NCBI GenBank assembly: GCA_025093985.1
Contig: JACAAK010000004.1
Location: 2,480,001 to 2,544,000, forward strand
Direction: 5' to 3'
DNA: 64,000 nucleotides
DNA from: Calvatia gigantea
Lineage: Eukaryota; Basidiomycota; Agaricomycetes; Agaricales; Lycoperdaceae
A model generated the notes under the pieces. That model was not told where the DNA came from. It saw only the letters and a list, made by a program, of their open reading frames with translations, and did no database searches. Positions 19,483 to 30,324 of this stretch are shown in pieces (positions within the stretch are counted from its first letter, which is position 1; each line of letters opens with the position of its first letter). Both the position numbers and the translations under genes were made by a program.

Positions 19483-21507
19483 TCATACAGCCGAATACCC
19501 TTTTGCCCACATGTTCTTAACACGGTAGAAAAGGCTATTAGTCCGTTGGCGAAACTTCCAAACCATAGAAAAGGTATACAAGGCCGCAATCACAACGATG
19601 GATAAAATAATACAGACAGCAAGGATGCTCCAAGCGGAGAGTCGGGTTGTAAGTTCAGTGTCTCCAACTCCCCGCATGACGTACGTTACCAATGAAATGG
19701 TGAACATGAGGATAGCCCAGACGAGGAGTACAGGAGGCAGGCTAAGCATGAGTGCATGTCCCAGGAAACCGAAGTAGCTGTGTTTTGCGTTGTAGAGATA
19801 TGTGAACTATGAAGTTGAGGGTCAACATCCTGGGGTTTGCCAAAGGTAATCGTGGTGTGATACCCACAAAATTTCCCTTTTGCGTCTTGGCTTGGTGCGT
19901 CCAGATGGAGAATACCCCAATAATAATACTCCCCAGGGAAGTCAGAGCGGAGGTAACCGCGGTGAGTACGGAGACCTCTGGCAGGTCAGGGGCAGATAGG
20001 AACCCGATAGTAGCACTGTATTCCGCAGATGAGCAAGATACCTTTACCTAGACGGCGTTGAAACGTACGAGAGGAGAACGGTTGACTGCACGAAGGTAGC
20101 GATATCAAGTTAAAGCGAGTGACTTCACGGAGCGCAAGACTCACGATCAATAAGAAATGCGAGTATTCTCGCACAAGTCTGTCGACATAGCTCTCCCAAT
20201 TACTCTGCACACTGGCTAAGCGACCTCGATATTCACTCGTGAGCTAGAAGTTGGGTGTTAGAATCGTTTAGTCAAAGAAATTGGGCGGATATACCTTGAT
20301 GTGCAAGTGATAAGTGTTTGGTATACCAAAGAAAAGACATCGGATGATAAAAAACCGAATAAGTGACTCTGGCAGTGACTGGGATGATGTCGATTCTGGC
20401 TGAGGAAGTTTGCTTTCTTGATATGCCGCAAAATCTTTGACGTTTCTTTGGCCGTGGCGCTCTGCATCCCGATACTTATAAGATTCTCGAAGTATCCAAG
20501 CGAGAAAGACAGTCCTCGCAGGTGCATGACCATATATCGAGTCTGGAGTGAATCATTAATGGCGCCGGAAATTCCTGCAGAGTCGTTGACTCACCAGATA
20601 GTTGGTGTACAATGCGCAAGAGATCTTCACATTCCGATTTGGAGAAGGGAACTGTACTTCTGTGACCGGATATGAGGTTGTCCGTCTGAAGTAGTGTCAG
20701 ATCATTATCCTTGTGGGGTTTATGTGACGCACATAAAACCACGTAAGGGCATCCAATGCTTGTGTCGGCGCGAGATTTGGTGTTGGCATATGGGTGGGAT
20801 GGTTCCACACATAGTTCCAGTACAAGCGAGCACGTCTGTTCACTATAAGAGGTCAGCGTCGGCCGAGACGGGAGGGGAGAGGGGGTTAACTACTTCGGAT
20901 TGGATGAAGTTCGATGACCTTGCTATACATCATCTCGAGCTCATCTTCGTAAAAGGCTAGGCATCGAGAATGATCGACGAAGAGGTAGAAATTGGTCGGA
21001 GTTCCTTCAGTTGCCTCGATGCTATGTCCGTGGGCGAAGAGGTGGATTTCCATTGAATCTTCCAAGGTGTAACCCTTGTCAGCGTCCCTCATGATCAGAG
21101 CATGCACTTCTGGATCGCGGACGTCATGGTCTGTGACAATCTTGAAATTCGGATTGAAGAAATATATCCATCCCTAAAGCTCGGGCATCAGTCGAGCTCC
21201 TGGCGGGGTGAATGGAATCCGCAACTTGTGGGTGGGTGCAAATCCTCCAGCCTTCTGGTACAGGGTTAATATTATCAAAGGCGTTCGTTCTATAGGGGTC
21301 GCATTCGTCCTTGGTGAAGGGGTCAGACTCAGTACGTAATCTAGGGAGGGGGGGGGGGACAGGGCTTGTCGTTAGTACAGCGAGTGGCATGAGAGTTATT
21401 GGCTCACTTACAGCGAAGCTTCGGTGCTTGAAGGCGGGTGCGGTGAGTCGGGTGTGTTGAGTGTGGGCGTGGAGGGAAGACTCATGGGTGTAAGCGGGTA
21501 ACGACAT
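19483..21507 (-). CDS. WW-domain-like protein with C-terminal transmembrane helices
   Basis: The N-terminal part is polar; then a WW-like module appears, PEGWRICTHPQ joined by splicing to GWIYFFNPNFKIVTD, followed by HDVRDPEVHALIM. Next is a region with FYLFVDHSRCLAFYEDELEMMY and, further on, RLYWNYVWNHPTHMP. The C-terminal third has several membrane helices, including HFLLIVSLAL, PPVLLVWAILMFTISLVTYV and WSILAVCIILSIVVIAALYT, and ends VKNMWAKGYSAV. This combination is common in Agaricomycetes as uncharacterised proteins; no function is known to me. Many introns are needed; exons were followed by conserved hydrophobic blocks, so inner boundaries are uncertain. The ATG at 21507 (MSLPAYTHESS) is the likely start. 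It diverges from NSP1. Confidence 0.55.
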
Positions 21508-21688
21508 GATAGACGTTGTGTATTTGAGTTGCGACGTTGCTGGTGGGAAGAGAATCTCCTTGGCTGTGATGCAGGTGATGATCGTAGATCCACGCCAAAA
21601 CACGAACACACACGTTGGGCGCGACTGCACCAGACAGACACAGACAGTGACCACTGACATAGTTGATTGGACGCGCTCTGCACAGACA

Positions 21689-23899
21689 ATGAGCTTCTTC
21701 AAAAACCAAGAACCACCAAAGAGCATCTTCTCAAATCCTCCTCAAAATCAAAACCCACAGAACACTCAACCTTCAAATATATTTGGTGGCGGTAAGTCGT
21801 CTCTTGTTTTTCACCAATCCTATCTGTAATACAATCATGAACTATAGCCAAACCCGCAGGAAATTTGTTCGGCAATACGACCCCCAGCACTTCGGCTACA
21901 GGAGGTGCCCCATTCGGAAACACCAACACCACAGCAACAACCTCTTCAACTGCACCTGCTACTGGCGGCGGGCTGTTTGGTGGAGGCTCGGGCACCTTTG
22001 GAAATACATTCAGTGCACCTGCGACAACATCCACCACTACACCCGCAGGAGGTGCTGCTGCTACAAACCCAGGCACAACTCCAGCAGGAAACGCGCCATC
22101 TATCTTTGGGGGTGCTGCAAAACCACCAAACCCTCCTGCAACAGGATCTCTCTTTGGGGGAGGGCCAAATGCTAATCCCACATCATCAACAGCGCCCACA
22201 ACAACCTCCACCTTTGGAGGTCCTGCAGCAGGTTCAACAGCTCCTGCTGGTGGCTCATTCTTTGGCGGCGGGGCAAATCCTTTAACGTCGAACAAACCTG
22301 CAGACAGCAACGCCCCTAGACCGAGCCGTAGGTCTCATTCTCGCTTGGTCGTATATACTTATAATACTCATCTTTCCCCAAGTTTATGGCACTACGGCAC
22401 CCTCCACAGGTGAGCAGGATTATTCGATCGTAAATTTTCGCAAGGGTCATGACCTTCCTTTCAGCTCCCATTACTGGTGCTTCTACAACCCCGGCTGCGG
22501 GTGGGGGTCTATATGGTCTTCCTCCCAAACCCGCTGAAAGTACTGCTGCTGCGGTAGCTGGGTCCGCAACCCAGCCGGCTACTGGGACCTCCTCAGCGTC
22601 CACTGGAGCAAGTGGTACAACACCAGGAGCGGGCTTGTTCGGAGGTGGGGGCAACATTTTCGGGAAGCCGGCTGGCACGTCAACTACGTCTACGACGGCT
22701 GCTACTGCTTCGACCACGGGTACTACTACTCCATCTGGTGGTCTTTTTGGAGCGAAGCCAGAGGAAAAGAAGGATGGTGCTCCTACTGCGACTACTTCGA
22801 GTAAGTTGGAATATGTCTTAACTAGCAATAGCGCAACTGACCGTATCTCTAGCTGCCCCGGGATTCAGTCTCTTTGGTGCTAAAAAGGATGCAGCTCCCG
22901 GTGCAATGAGTAGGTCGCTTCCTCAAAAAATTCGACATGTTTACTGACCCGTGGTCCCCGCGACATTCGCAGCCTCCACAACTACAGTTAAACCAGGCGA
23001 CAAGCCAGCCACTCCTGGTGAGAATCTTTGTGGTGTCCTGCAGCATCTTGAACTCACCATTTTTCTTCTGTTTTTTTTTTTTTTTTTTAAAAATATCAGG
23101 CGCAGTGTCTGCGGCAATCGCAGTTTCTCCACCCTCCATGCTAAGAGGCAAGACCTTGGAAGAAATTGTAAATCGGTGGTCGTCAGACCTTGAAACTCAC
23201 GTCAAAGAGTTCAACCGTTTCGCTGCCGAAGTTGCGGTCTGGGATCGTGCTCTGATAGACAATGGAAACAACGTGCGTCCGTTTCCCCCTATTTATCATA
23301 TGTCCTCGCAAACTTATTCTTTATTCTCTAAGCTTTCTGCGCTGTACGGTCACGTCCAGGCCGCAGAACGGCAACAGGATAACATTGACCAGTCTCTGAG
23401 TCATATAGAACAGCAACAGAAAGATCTCGGCGCAACACTGGATGCTTATGAGAAGATGTCACAAGAGCTGCTTGGTGGTCAGGGGGGCAGTCTCCGAACT
23501 CTCGACACTGGTCCTGCGGACACCGAACGAGACAAGAAGTGAGTCTAAATCAAAACCTTGGTGATTTCAACTTGACTCAGTCCAAATCACAGCTATATGC
23601 TCGCAACGGATCTACATACTCAGCTTGACGATCTTTCTGGGTCACTTACCCAGATGATTGAAGCGGTCAATGGGCTTTCCGTTTCCAACAAACCCAATGG
23701 GGAATCAAACGACGACCCGATGACGCAGATCTCACAGATTTTGAGTAGCCATTTGGAGAGTTTGCAATGGATTGACGGTGCTGTTCGTGATGTTGAGTCC
23801 AAGGTCATGGACATCGAGAAGAGAGTGAAGGACTCCGGATATGGCTTAACTGGCAATAACAACCAGGGCAAATCTAGAGGTTTCGGCCTCAATCGGTGA
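21689..23899 (+). CDS. NSP1: Nucleoporin Nsp1/Nup62
   Basis: This is a central-channel FG nucleoporin of the nuclear pore. The first ~300 residues are low-complexity Ala/Thr/Pro/Gly with repeated GLFGGG, NIFG, SLFG and SFFGGG motifs, the cargo-receptor-binding FG region. The C-terminal coiled coil starts SPPSMLRGKTLEEIVNRWSSDLETHV, the Nsp1/Nup62 signature, and continues with LSALYGHVQAAERQQ, LDAYEKMSQEL, LATDLHTQLDDLSGSL and IDGAVRDVESKVMDIEKRV; this binds Nup57/Nup49 homologues. Seven or more short introns are present, one containing an 18-T run (23071-23088) before its acceptor. A 27-nt exon (about 22382-22408) adds LYGTTAPST. The ATG at 21689 gives MSFFKNQEPPKSIF. Confidence 0.9.
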
Positions 23900-24053
23900 T
23901 AGATGATCCATAATGGTTTTGTCACGGCGTGTATTGACACGATTTTTTGTTGGTGCTTTCGTATGTATAATGTTCAAGAAATTGCTATTACAAATACGTT
24001 TGCAAGGTATAAAGGCGAGGGTAGGGAGTGACTGATTAAAATGAGGAGCTCTT

Positions 24054-27000
24054 CTATAGAACACTGTATCTCCCGGTTGCTTGTGGGTTCCGCATTTCGG
24101 CTTGGATTGCGGCAGCCGAAGCTTCGATAAGTAGACGTTTGATTTCGCGCACTGCTTGTTCCACCTGTTAAAGGGTTAGATAACTGTTTCTCGAATTGGA
24201 CTCAAAGAGTGACCCACCTTCATTTCCTCGTTTGATTCAATGAGAAGATGGAGTTTAGGAGGACCTTCCGGAGGTGGCTCTTTTCCGGGTTCATAATAGA
24301 TACCTAAAGCCAATTGAGTGTGATACCAAGAGGTAAAATAAACAGGATAGTCACCCTTGTTAGTAACCGAAGCTCCAGTCATATCGATGAGCTAAGGAGC
24401 ACAAGTAAATTAGTGTAGAGGAAGGGCTCAGAGCAAGGCTACTCGCCTGCGTCATGGTCTCCTTATTGGTGACACGCCAACGAGCCTTTTGAGGATAGTC
24501 GTTAATGGGTATGATAGCATGGAAATCGGTGGAATCGGGGTTGATCTTCCGACCCGAATCCTCCGCCTGCAGTTGCGACTGTAGCACTAATTTGGATGCT
24601 CTGAGCTGAGCGTTGAGTTTCGCGACCACGTTCAAAGCCTGTTTGTGAGCCGGCGTGTCTTTGCCTGCGCGGGCAGCAGCTTCCTCCGCTGCACGCATCT
24701 GGCTTTGAATTCTCTCTTCTTCCTTTGCGTGAGCAAGCCGGCGAGCAGCTGCAATTGCGCCTGAGACTCCGAGAAGACCCCTGGATGAATCGGGTGCGGG
24801 GCCACGCTTGATTTCGACCTTGAAATTTCCAAAGGTCATGTCATCGCCATTCGTCGCCTTCCCTGGGGCACCTGGTGCCACTTCTTCGGGTTTGTCTTCC
24901 TCTGTGGGTTCACCATAGGCTTTCCTCTCTGCCTTTTCACGAGCATCACGCTCCTTGTCAAGCCGGTCCAAGCCCTTGCCGCCGAAACCAGAACCTGCAA
25001 CTTGAGCTCTACCAGCTTTGACTTTCTCGAGAAAACCTAAAGGACAACAAATTCAGCTCTGTTCCACGGAGTGGGGGAGAGGGAGATGCTTACCATTGGC
25101 CAAATCCTCCAACTCCTTGGGTATTGAGGCATTGCTGGCTTTGAGGGCACGATGAATATCAACAGAATAACGATCTTGTTCTGGTGTAATGAAAGTAACG
25201 CAAGTCCCTTTGTTTCCAGCACGTCCGGTGCGTCCGGCACGGTGAACGTAATCTTCCATATGATTGGGAGCATCATAGTTAATGACTAGCCTGAGTTGCT
25301 TAACATCAAGACCACGGGCAGCCACAGATGTTGCGATGACAATAGGTACGACCCCCGACTTGAAGTCGGCAATCGTCTGGTCCCGGTCAACTTGATCCTT
25401 GCCTCCGTGTAGTGACATACAAAGGTATCCCTTGCGCATGAGTTCCCGGAGTAAATTGTCAGCGGCTTCCTGGCGGTCAACAAAGATCAGGGTTCTACAC
25501 TCCGGATCCTCGTTGTACATTTGACCAAGGATCTCCAAGAGGCGGTTAAATTTCGTATCTTCTGCCCGAAGTTCGACAATTTGCTCAATCTCTGCGGCCA
25601 CCACGGACCTGCCACCAACAGTGATTTCAAGTGGTTTCCGCAAGATTTTACGCGCAAGCGAGTCCATCTGTTTTGGGAACGTTGCGGAAAAAAGAACCGT
25701 TTGTCTGTCGGGTCGAGTATTATTGACTATTTTCATGACCTGAGGCTCGAACCCCATATCGAACATACGGTCTGCTTCGTCGAGAACAACATATGTCACC
25801 CGCTTGAGGTTGGTGACACGACCTGAGTTGGCCGTTAGCAAATCTATCATGCGACCAGGCGTGCAGACGATAATTTCCGCTCCCTTTTTAAGCTCTGCGA
25901 TTTGATCCTTAATTGGAGAGCCACCGTATGCACATACAGCCTATTGGACCATTGAGCATGTGTGTTTTAAAACAAAACATAAAAGCCTCACCCGTAAACC
26001 GAGCACTTTCAGGAAAGGTTTACAATCCTTATGGATCTGAACAGCCAGTTCGCGGGTCGGGGTCATGACAACTGCGACCGGACCCTCCATTTGTTCAAGA
26101 GGACGTTGATCTTTGATATGGCGGAACATAGGCAATAAGAAAGCAATCGTCTTTCCAGAACCTGTCTTTGCGACACCAATGACGTCGCGACCAGACATGA
26201 TGGCAGGTATTGCCTGAGCTTGGATAGATGTAGGGGCAGTATAGTTGAGGCGTTTGATGACCTCCAGACTATAGGTTTGATCATGAGTAGGGAATAGAAC
26301 AAGAAATCATGGACATACCAATTCGCAGGCATACCGAAATGACTCCACTTGGTGACCGGTCGAGGACAGTCGATTCCGCGAATTTTGATACTATCCAGCT
26401 CTAACCGTAAGAGTTCCGCCTCGTCGTCCGTCATATTTGCAATGTCGGGGGGTGGGATGTAGAATTCCTTTCTGAACGGCTCGTAATTGATACGTGAATG
26501 GTCAACCGTTGCCAGCTCCTTCTTTTTCGCTTTCTTCGCAGCTAAGGCAAGGATATCCTCAGGATTGAGGTCCGTTGCGTCAAGCTCATCAATGGCCTCT
26601 ACAACCTCGTCTTCCGTACCGTCCTCTCCCATACGCTCATCCAACCGAACTCGGGACTGAGTGCCATTCACACCGATCATTTTCTTCATATCCTCCATAT
26701 TTACTTTCTTCACCTCCTCCTTCACCTCACTCATGAATGCGTCAAGAGGGTCGACTTCGTCGGCTTCTACTACATCCATGACTTCCTTGGCTTTGGCTTT
26801 CAGAGCCTGGTCCATCCTGTTGGCCTCCTCCTCATCGTCGTCATCAACTTCGAGGTCCCCGACAACCGTGTCGTCCTTCATAGTCATGTCAACAGCCGGC
26901 ATATCTCCCAGTGTCTCTAATTTACGTTTCGTCTCTACAGAGTCATCCATCGAAGCTAAACCCTTGGCGACTGAAAATTCCGGTCTCAGCGGCAAACCTT

Positions 27001-27637
27001 TAAGACCGAGTCCGCCGAGTGCAGCACGGTTGAGCTGGCCAGTTTTAGTGGCAGGAGCTGAAGGGCATTAAATCAAGTGCTGTGAAATCTTGTCGACGGT
27101 GAGAGCAGGAAGAGACTCACCTGGTGCAGCTTTCCCAGCAAGCGCCATAGCCTTTGCCTTTGCCTCGTCCAAGGCCTTCTTGGCTTCGCGTTCCTTTTTC
27201 CATGCCTCGAGTTTTGCGCGCCTGGCTCCTATTTTCCCGTCTTCAGGTGGAGGCGTGGCCGCGGCAGCTTGTTGCGCTAGGGGCAGAGGGGGACTTGCGC
27301 CACGGTCGCGAGAGCGAGACCTTTTCCTGTCATCCCTTCTATCGTCGCGTCCGTCCCGATGCGAGTCCCTCCGACGTTCATCTCTGTATCTATCATCTCT
27401 GTATCGATCCCTCTCTCTGTCACGGTCCCTGTCCCGATACCTGTCTCTATCTCTGTCTCTTCCCCCGTCTCTATCCCTATCCCTGTGACTATCCCTTTCG
27501 TCGTCGTAACGGGATCTATTGCTGGGCCTTTGGGCATTGCGCCTGGTCGGCGACGGAGACCGAGGTGAAGAACGGTGAGATGGTCTTACCCGTTTATTAG
27601 ACGTGTCCGGTGAGTATGACCTGTCCCTGCGGGCCAT
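24054..27637 (-). CDS. PRP5: DEAD-box pre-mRNA splicing helicase Prp5/DDX46
   Basis: This ATP-dependent helicase remodels U2 snRNP at branch-point recognition. The N-terminus is arginine/aspartate/serine-rich with long RD and RE dipeptide runs (about 27280-27540) and RS elements. Then acidic and Lys-rich blocks lead to the helicase core: [17 protein letters not shown] (motif I), PTRELA (Ia), [13 protein letters not shown] (II, DEAD), LFSATFPKQ (III), [20 protein letters not shown] and [12 protein letters not shown] (VI). It ends [15 protein letters not shown], a usual Prp5 C-terminus. The [14 protein letters not shown] frame is rebuilt across introns. The ATG at 27637 and stop at 24054-24056 are clear. 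It converges with NSP1 (154 bp between stops) and diverges from PI31. Confidence 0.92.
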
Positions 27638-27727
27638 TGCGTTGATGACGGGTTGCGTGCAAAAGAGCGGGTGCTGTTATTTGGCTTTGTTGTCTAATAA
27701 AAGGGGATAGCGTGACTGACTGAGCTC

Positions 27728-27745
27728 ATTAACGTTATTAACGTT
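27728..27745. promoter_or_regulatory. Tandem ATTAACGTT repeat in the PRP5/PI31 bidirectional promoter
   Basis: The 9-mer ATTAACGTT is repeated head to tail in the 149-bp gap between the two divergent start codons. Each copy contains the palindrome AACGTT. This may be a shared factor site; it is inferred from sequence only. Confidence 0.35.
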
Positions 27746-27786
27746 CAGGGCCGCCGTCACAATCGCTCCCTCCACATCCAACAACT

Positions 27787-28926
27787 ATGTCCAAAAGCGC
27801 CTTGGACCCAGCTGCGCTCATATCTCGTCTTCCAACACTGTTACCCTCGTCAGCCAAGACCTTGAACAGCCCACAAGATGCCCTTGCTTCCTTGGTTCAC
27901 ACAGCCATGTCTGCCCTCGCCTTCCGACTAACAGCTATTGATGAGTCTTCGTCATCAATCCGCGAGAACAATGGCCTGCCCGTAGAATGGAATAAATCAG
28001 GCCCAGGCCATTATACATTCAAGTATAAGCATGAGCAGAGTAGTCTCGAGTTCGTCATTAAAGTATCCAAGCTGGGCAGCCGTACTCTCATCAATGCCAT
28101 AGCACTGGAGGTGTGCACTCTGAATGCATTCACTCATTGCGAGCGCTAATCTTATCGCAGACAGATAAAGTTGCATCTTTGGACGTTGCCACAGATGACT
28201 TTTCTTCTCCATCCTTCTACCCCCATGACACCGGCAGTTCAAACGCACAACCCTTAATCCATGGGTTCATATCATCAAACAGAGTGGAGGATTTAATAAG
28301 CCAATTTAAGCTTAAAATTCTTCAGAAAATCATGCCTGGTCTCCGCAAGGAAGGGTACACGGAGGATACTACTGAGACTACAGGCTCAGGTGCACACCCC
28401 CCACCAGACGCTGAGCCGGGTCCTTCTGCTGGACCACGGCCACGGGCACCCCCACAAGCCCCCCCTGTAAATCCCTTCTACCCTCAACCCCTGTTCCCTG
28501 ACAACCCACTTGAGATCGGCCGACGAGACCTCGATCCGTTCGCCTCGAACCCATTCAGTCCTCCCAGTCTCTTTCCACCCGGAAGATCTGGGGACGGCAT
28601 GTTTGTTGGACCCGACCACCCAATATTTGGTGCCCCACGTGGCGGTGTACCCCTTCGAGGTCCATGGGGTGGCGATGGTTTCTTGCCTCCGATGGGTGCA
28701 CCTCCTGGTGCGAGGTTCGACCCCATCGGGCCGGATCCCTTCCCTCGGCGGGGTGGTCCACCCGGGTTGCGAGGTCGAGGTCGAGGTCGAGGCTTTAACA
28801 GTCCCGCTAGCGGGGAGCCCGACAATGACGAATTCATGCCTCCTGGAGCTGTGAGTAGTCTGACTCCCTCTGACGCACTTTGCCGTCTGCTGATGATTGC
28901 TTTACCAGGGTGACATGTTCATGTAA
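27787..28926 (+). CDS. Proteasome regulator PI31 (PSMF1) homologue
   Basis: PI31 binds the 20S proteasome and acts in its assembly, transport or inhibition. The N-terminal FP domain reads DPAALISRLPTLLPSSAKTL, ALAFRLTAIDESS, NNGLPVEWNKSGPGHYTFKYKHE and, past an intron, QPLIHGFISSNRVEDLISQFKLKIL. The C-terminus is Pro/Gly-rich: NPLEIGRRDLDPF, PFSPPSLFPPGRSGDGMFVG, GARFDPIGPDPFPRRGG, RGRGRGRGFNSP and NDEFMPPGA. A final 18-nt exon (28909-28926) spells GDMFM-stop, giving FMPPGAGDMFM, which matches the family end (FMxPGxxDMYM type). Three exons: the first intron is at about 28110-28160 and the second ends at 28908. The ATG at 27787 is the first in frame. Confidence 0.92.
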
Positions 28927-29217
28927 TATAGCATTTCTTGTTCTTTGTCCTCCTGTTTGTGTAGTCCAAAGAATATATACTGCGCGATGTAACGATACAG
29001 CTGCCTGTCTTATTCGTTTGTATTTTATAGTGATGACTGTGCTTTTTCAAGATGAAAGCGCCTGATGAGCAGGGAGCTGGCCCTTTTGGAGGCAGGGCCG
29101 GATATGGAAGGAATGTTGTGTGTTGTATGGCATCAGCATATCGCACTGACCCCGCAGAGGCGCAGAGGTGGCTACGGATATAAATTCCCGCACTCACTTC
29201 TGTTTCCCCCAAGCACA

Positions 29218-30212
29218 ATGTCCTCCCGAACAACAAGCCCGACAAGACACTCAGAGAACTCACCACCCTCAAGCCCGACGTCTCCATCGTCGCCTCGTCG
29301 AAGGCAGCAGCCTCTTCTCCCAGGCTTCCGTCCATCACCACGACCCAAGCAACGACCCATTGCCGAAATGACCCTTCGCGAGCTACAAGACCTTCACAGA
29401 CTCAACACCACTATCCTGGCCTCACCGTGCGTGCGACCCCCTATCCAATGCATGACCATCTAATTCCGATTATAGGGGAGCGTCTACTTCCACTTATGTT
29501 CAAAGGGTACTAGCTGAGCAAGCTGCTGTAGAATCCCGGTTAATTGAGCTTGATGGAATGGAAACTATCAATACAGGATTGAAGAACACCAAGATACGCG
29601 GAGAGAACGATATGATCGTCGACCCGCCACCCGAACCTCCGACAAGCAGGACCCTTGAAGCCAAAAAGAAAGCCCTGGCACGATTTGTAAGTCTGGTATC
29701 CTTTCTTATACAACATTAGGGGGGTTGAAAGTAACATTAGGGGCAAAGCGTTGCGTTAGGCCCAGGCAATGGCAACAGTCATGCATTTAGCATGCAAGAA
29801 GCCATGGAGCTAGAACGTCAGGCATTTTTGCACGACAAGGAACGTGAACAGCGCATCACCGAGAAAAAACGGAGACAAGGCATTCCAGTAAATGGAGAAA
29901 TTTTGACAAGGCAAGAAAGAGAGGCTCGCATATGGGCGTTCATGTATGTCGATCCATTTCTGCTGTGTCCCATGATCTAGTCTAAGTGTTTTTAGGAACC
30001 ACAAGCCGACAGAATCAGATCTGGAAGATGACTCCGACATGGATTCCGATGATGATGATCCCTCGACATGGTTCGAAGATGATCAGGATGACGGTCGTAA
30101 AGGGCAGGATATCATTGAGCCGGACGATGAAGATTTTTCTGATATAATACGGATTGACGAAAGTCGAATTCGTTATAGCACCTTTTACGAGCCTCGTGAC
30201 GAGGGCGATTAG
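29218..30212 (+). CDS. Conserved acidic/charged protein of unknown function
   Basis: I do not recognise the family. The N-terminus is Ser/Pro-rich (MSSRTTSPTRHSENSPP, PRRRQQPLLPGFRPSPRP), then EMTLRELQDLHRLN begins a helical region that continues YVQRVLAEQAAVESRLIELD. After the second intron it reads SVALGPGNGNSHAFSMQEAMELERQAFLHDKE (spliced), a Lys/Arg/Glu coiled-coil-like stretch with RRQGIPVNGEILTRQEREARIWAFM. The C-terminus is strongly acidic (LEDDSDMDSDDDD, DIIEPDDEDFSDIIRIDES) and ends YEPRDEGD. Composition suggests a nuclear protein. Three introns with good GT-AG sites join the four exons. It lies 291 bp after PI31 on the same strand and 112 bp from the stop of the converging ankyrin-FYVE gene. 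Confidence 0.65.
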
Positions 30213-30324
30213 CAGAAATAGCAAACGTACTATTAAATGTATTTTTTTATACCGTAACCCAGTAATAAACCTAATAGCTAAAGAGATATATTATATGATG
30301 GAATGTTTGTCCTTTGCGTGAGTA

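Noticed and set aside
21699..22310. Minus-strand frame of about 200 codons opposite NSP1
   Set aside because: A mirror of the NSP1 FG-repeat coding sequence; Pro/Ala/Val composition results from antisense reading.
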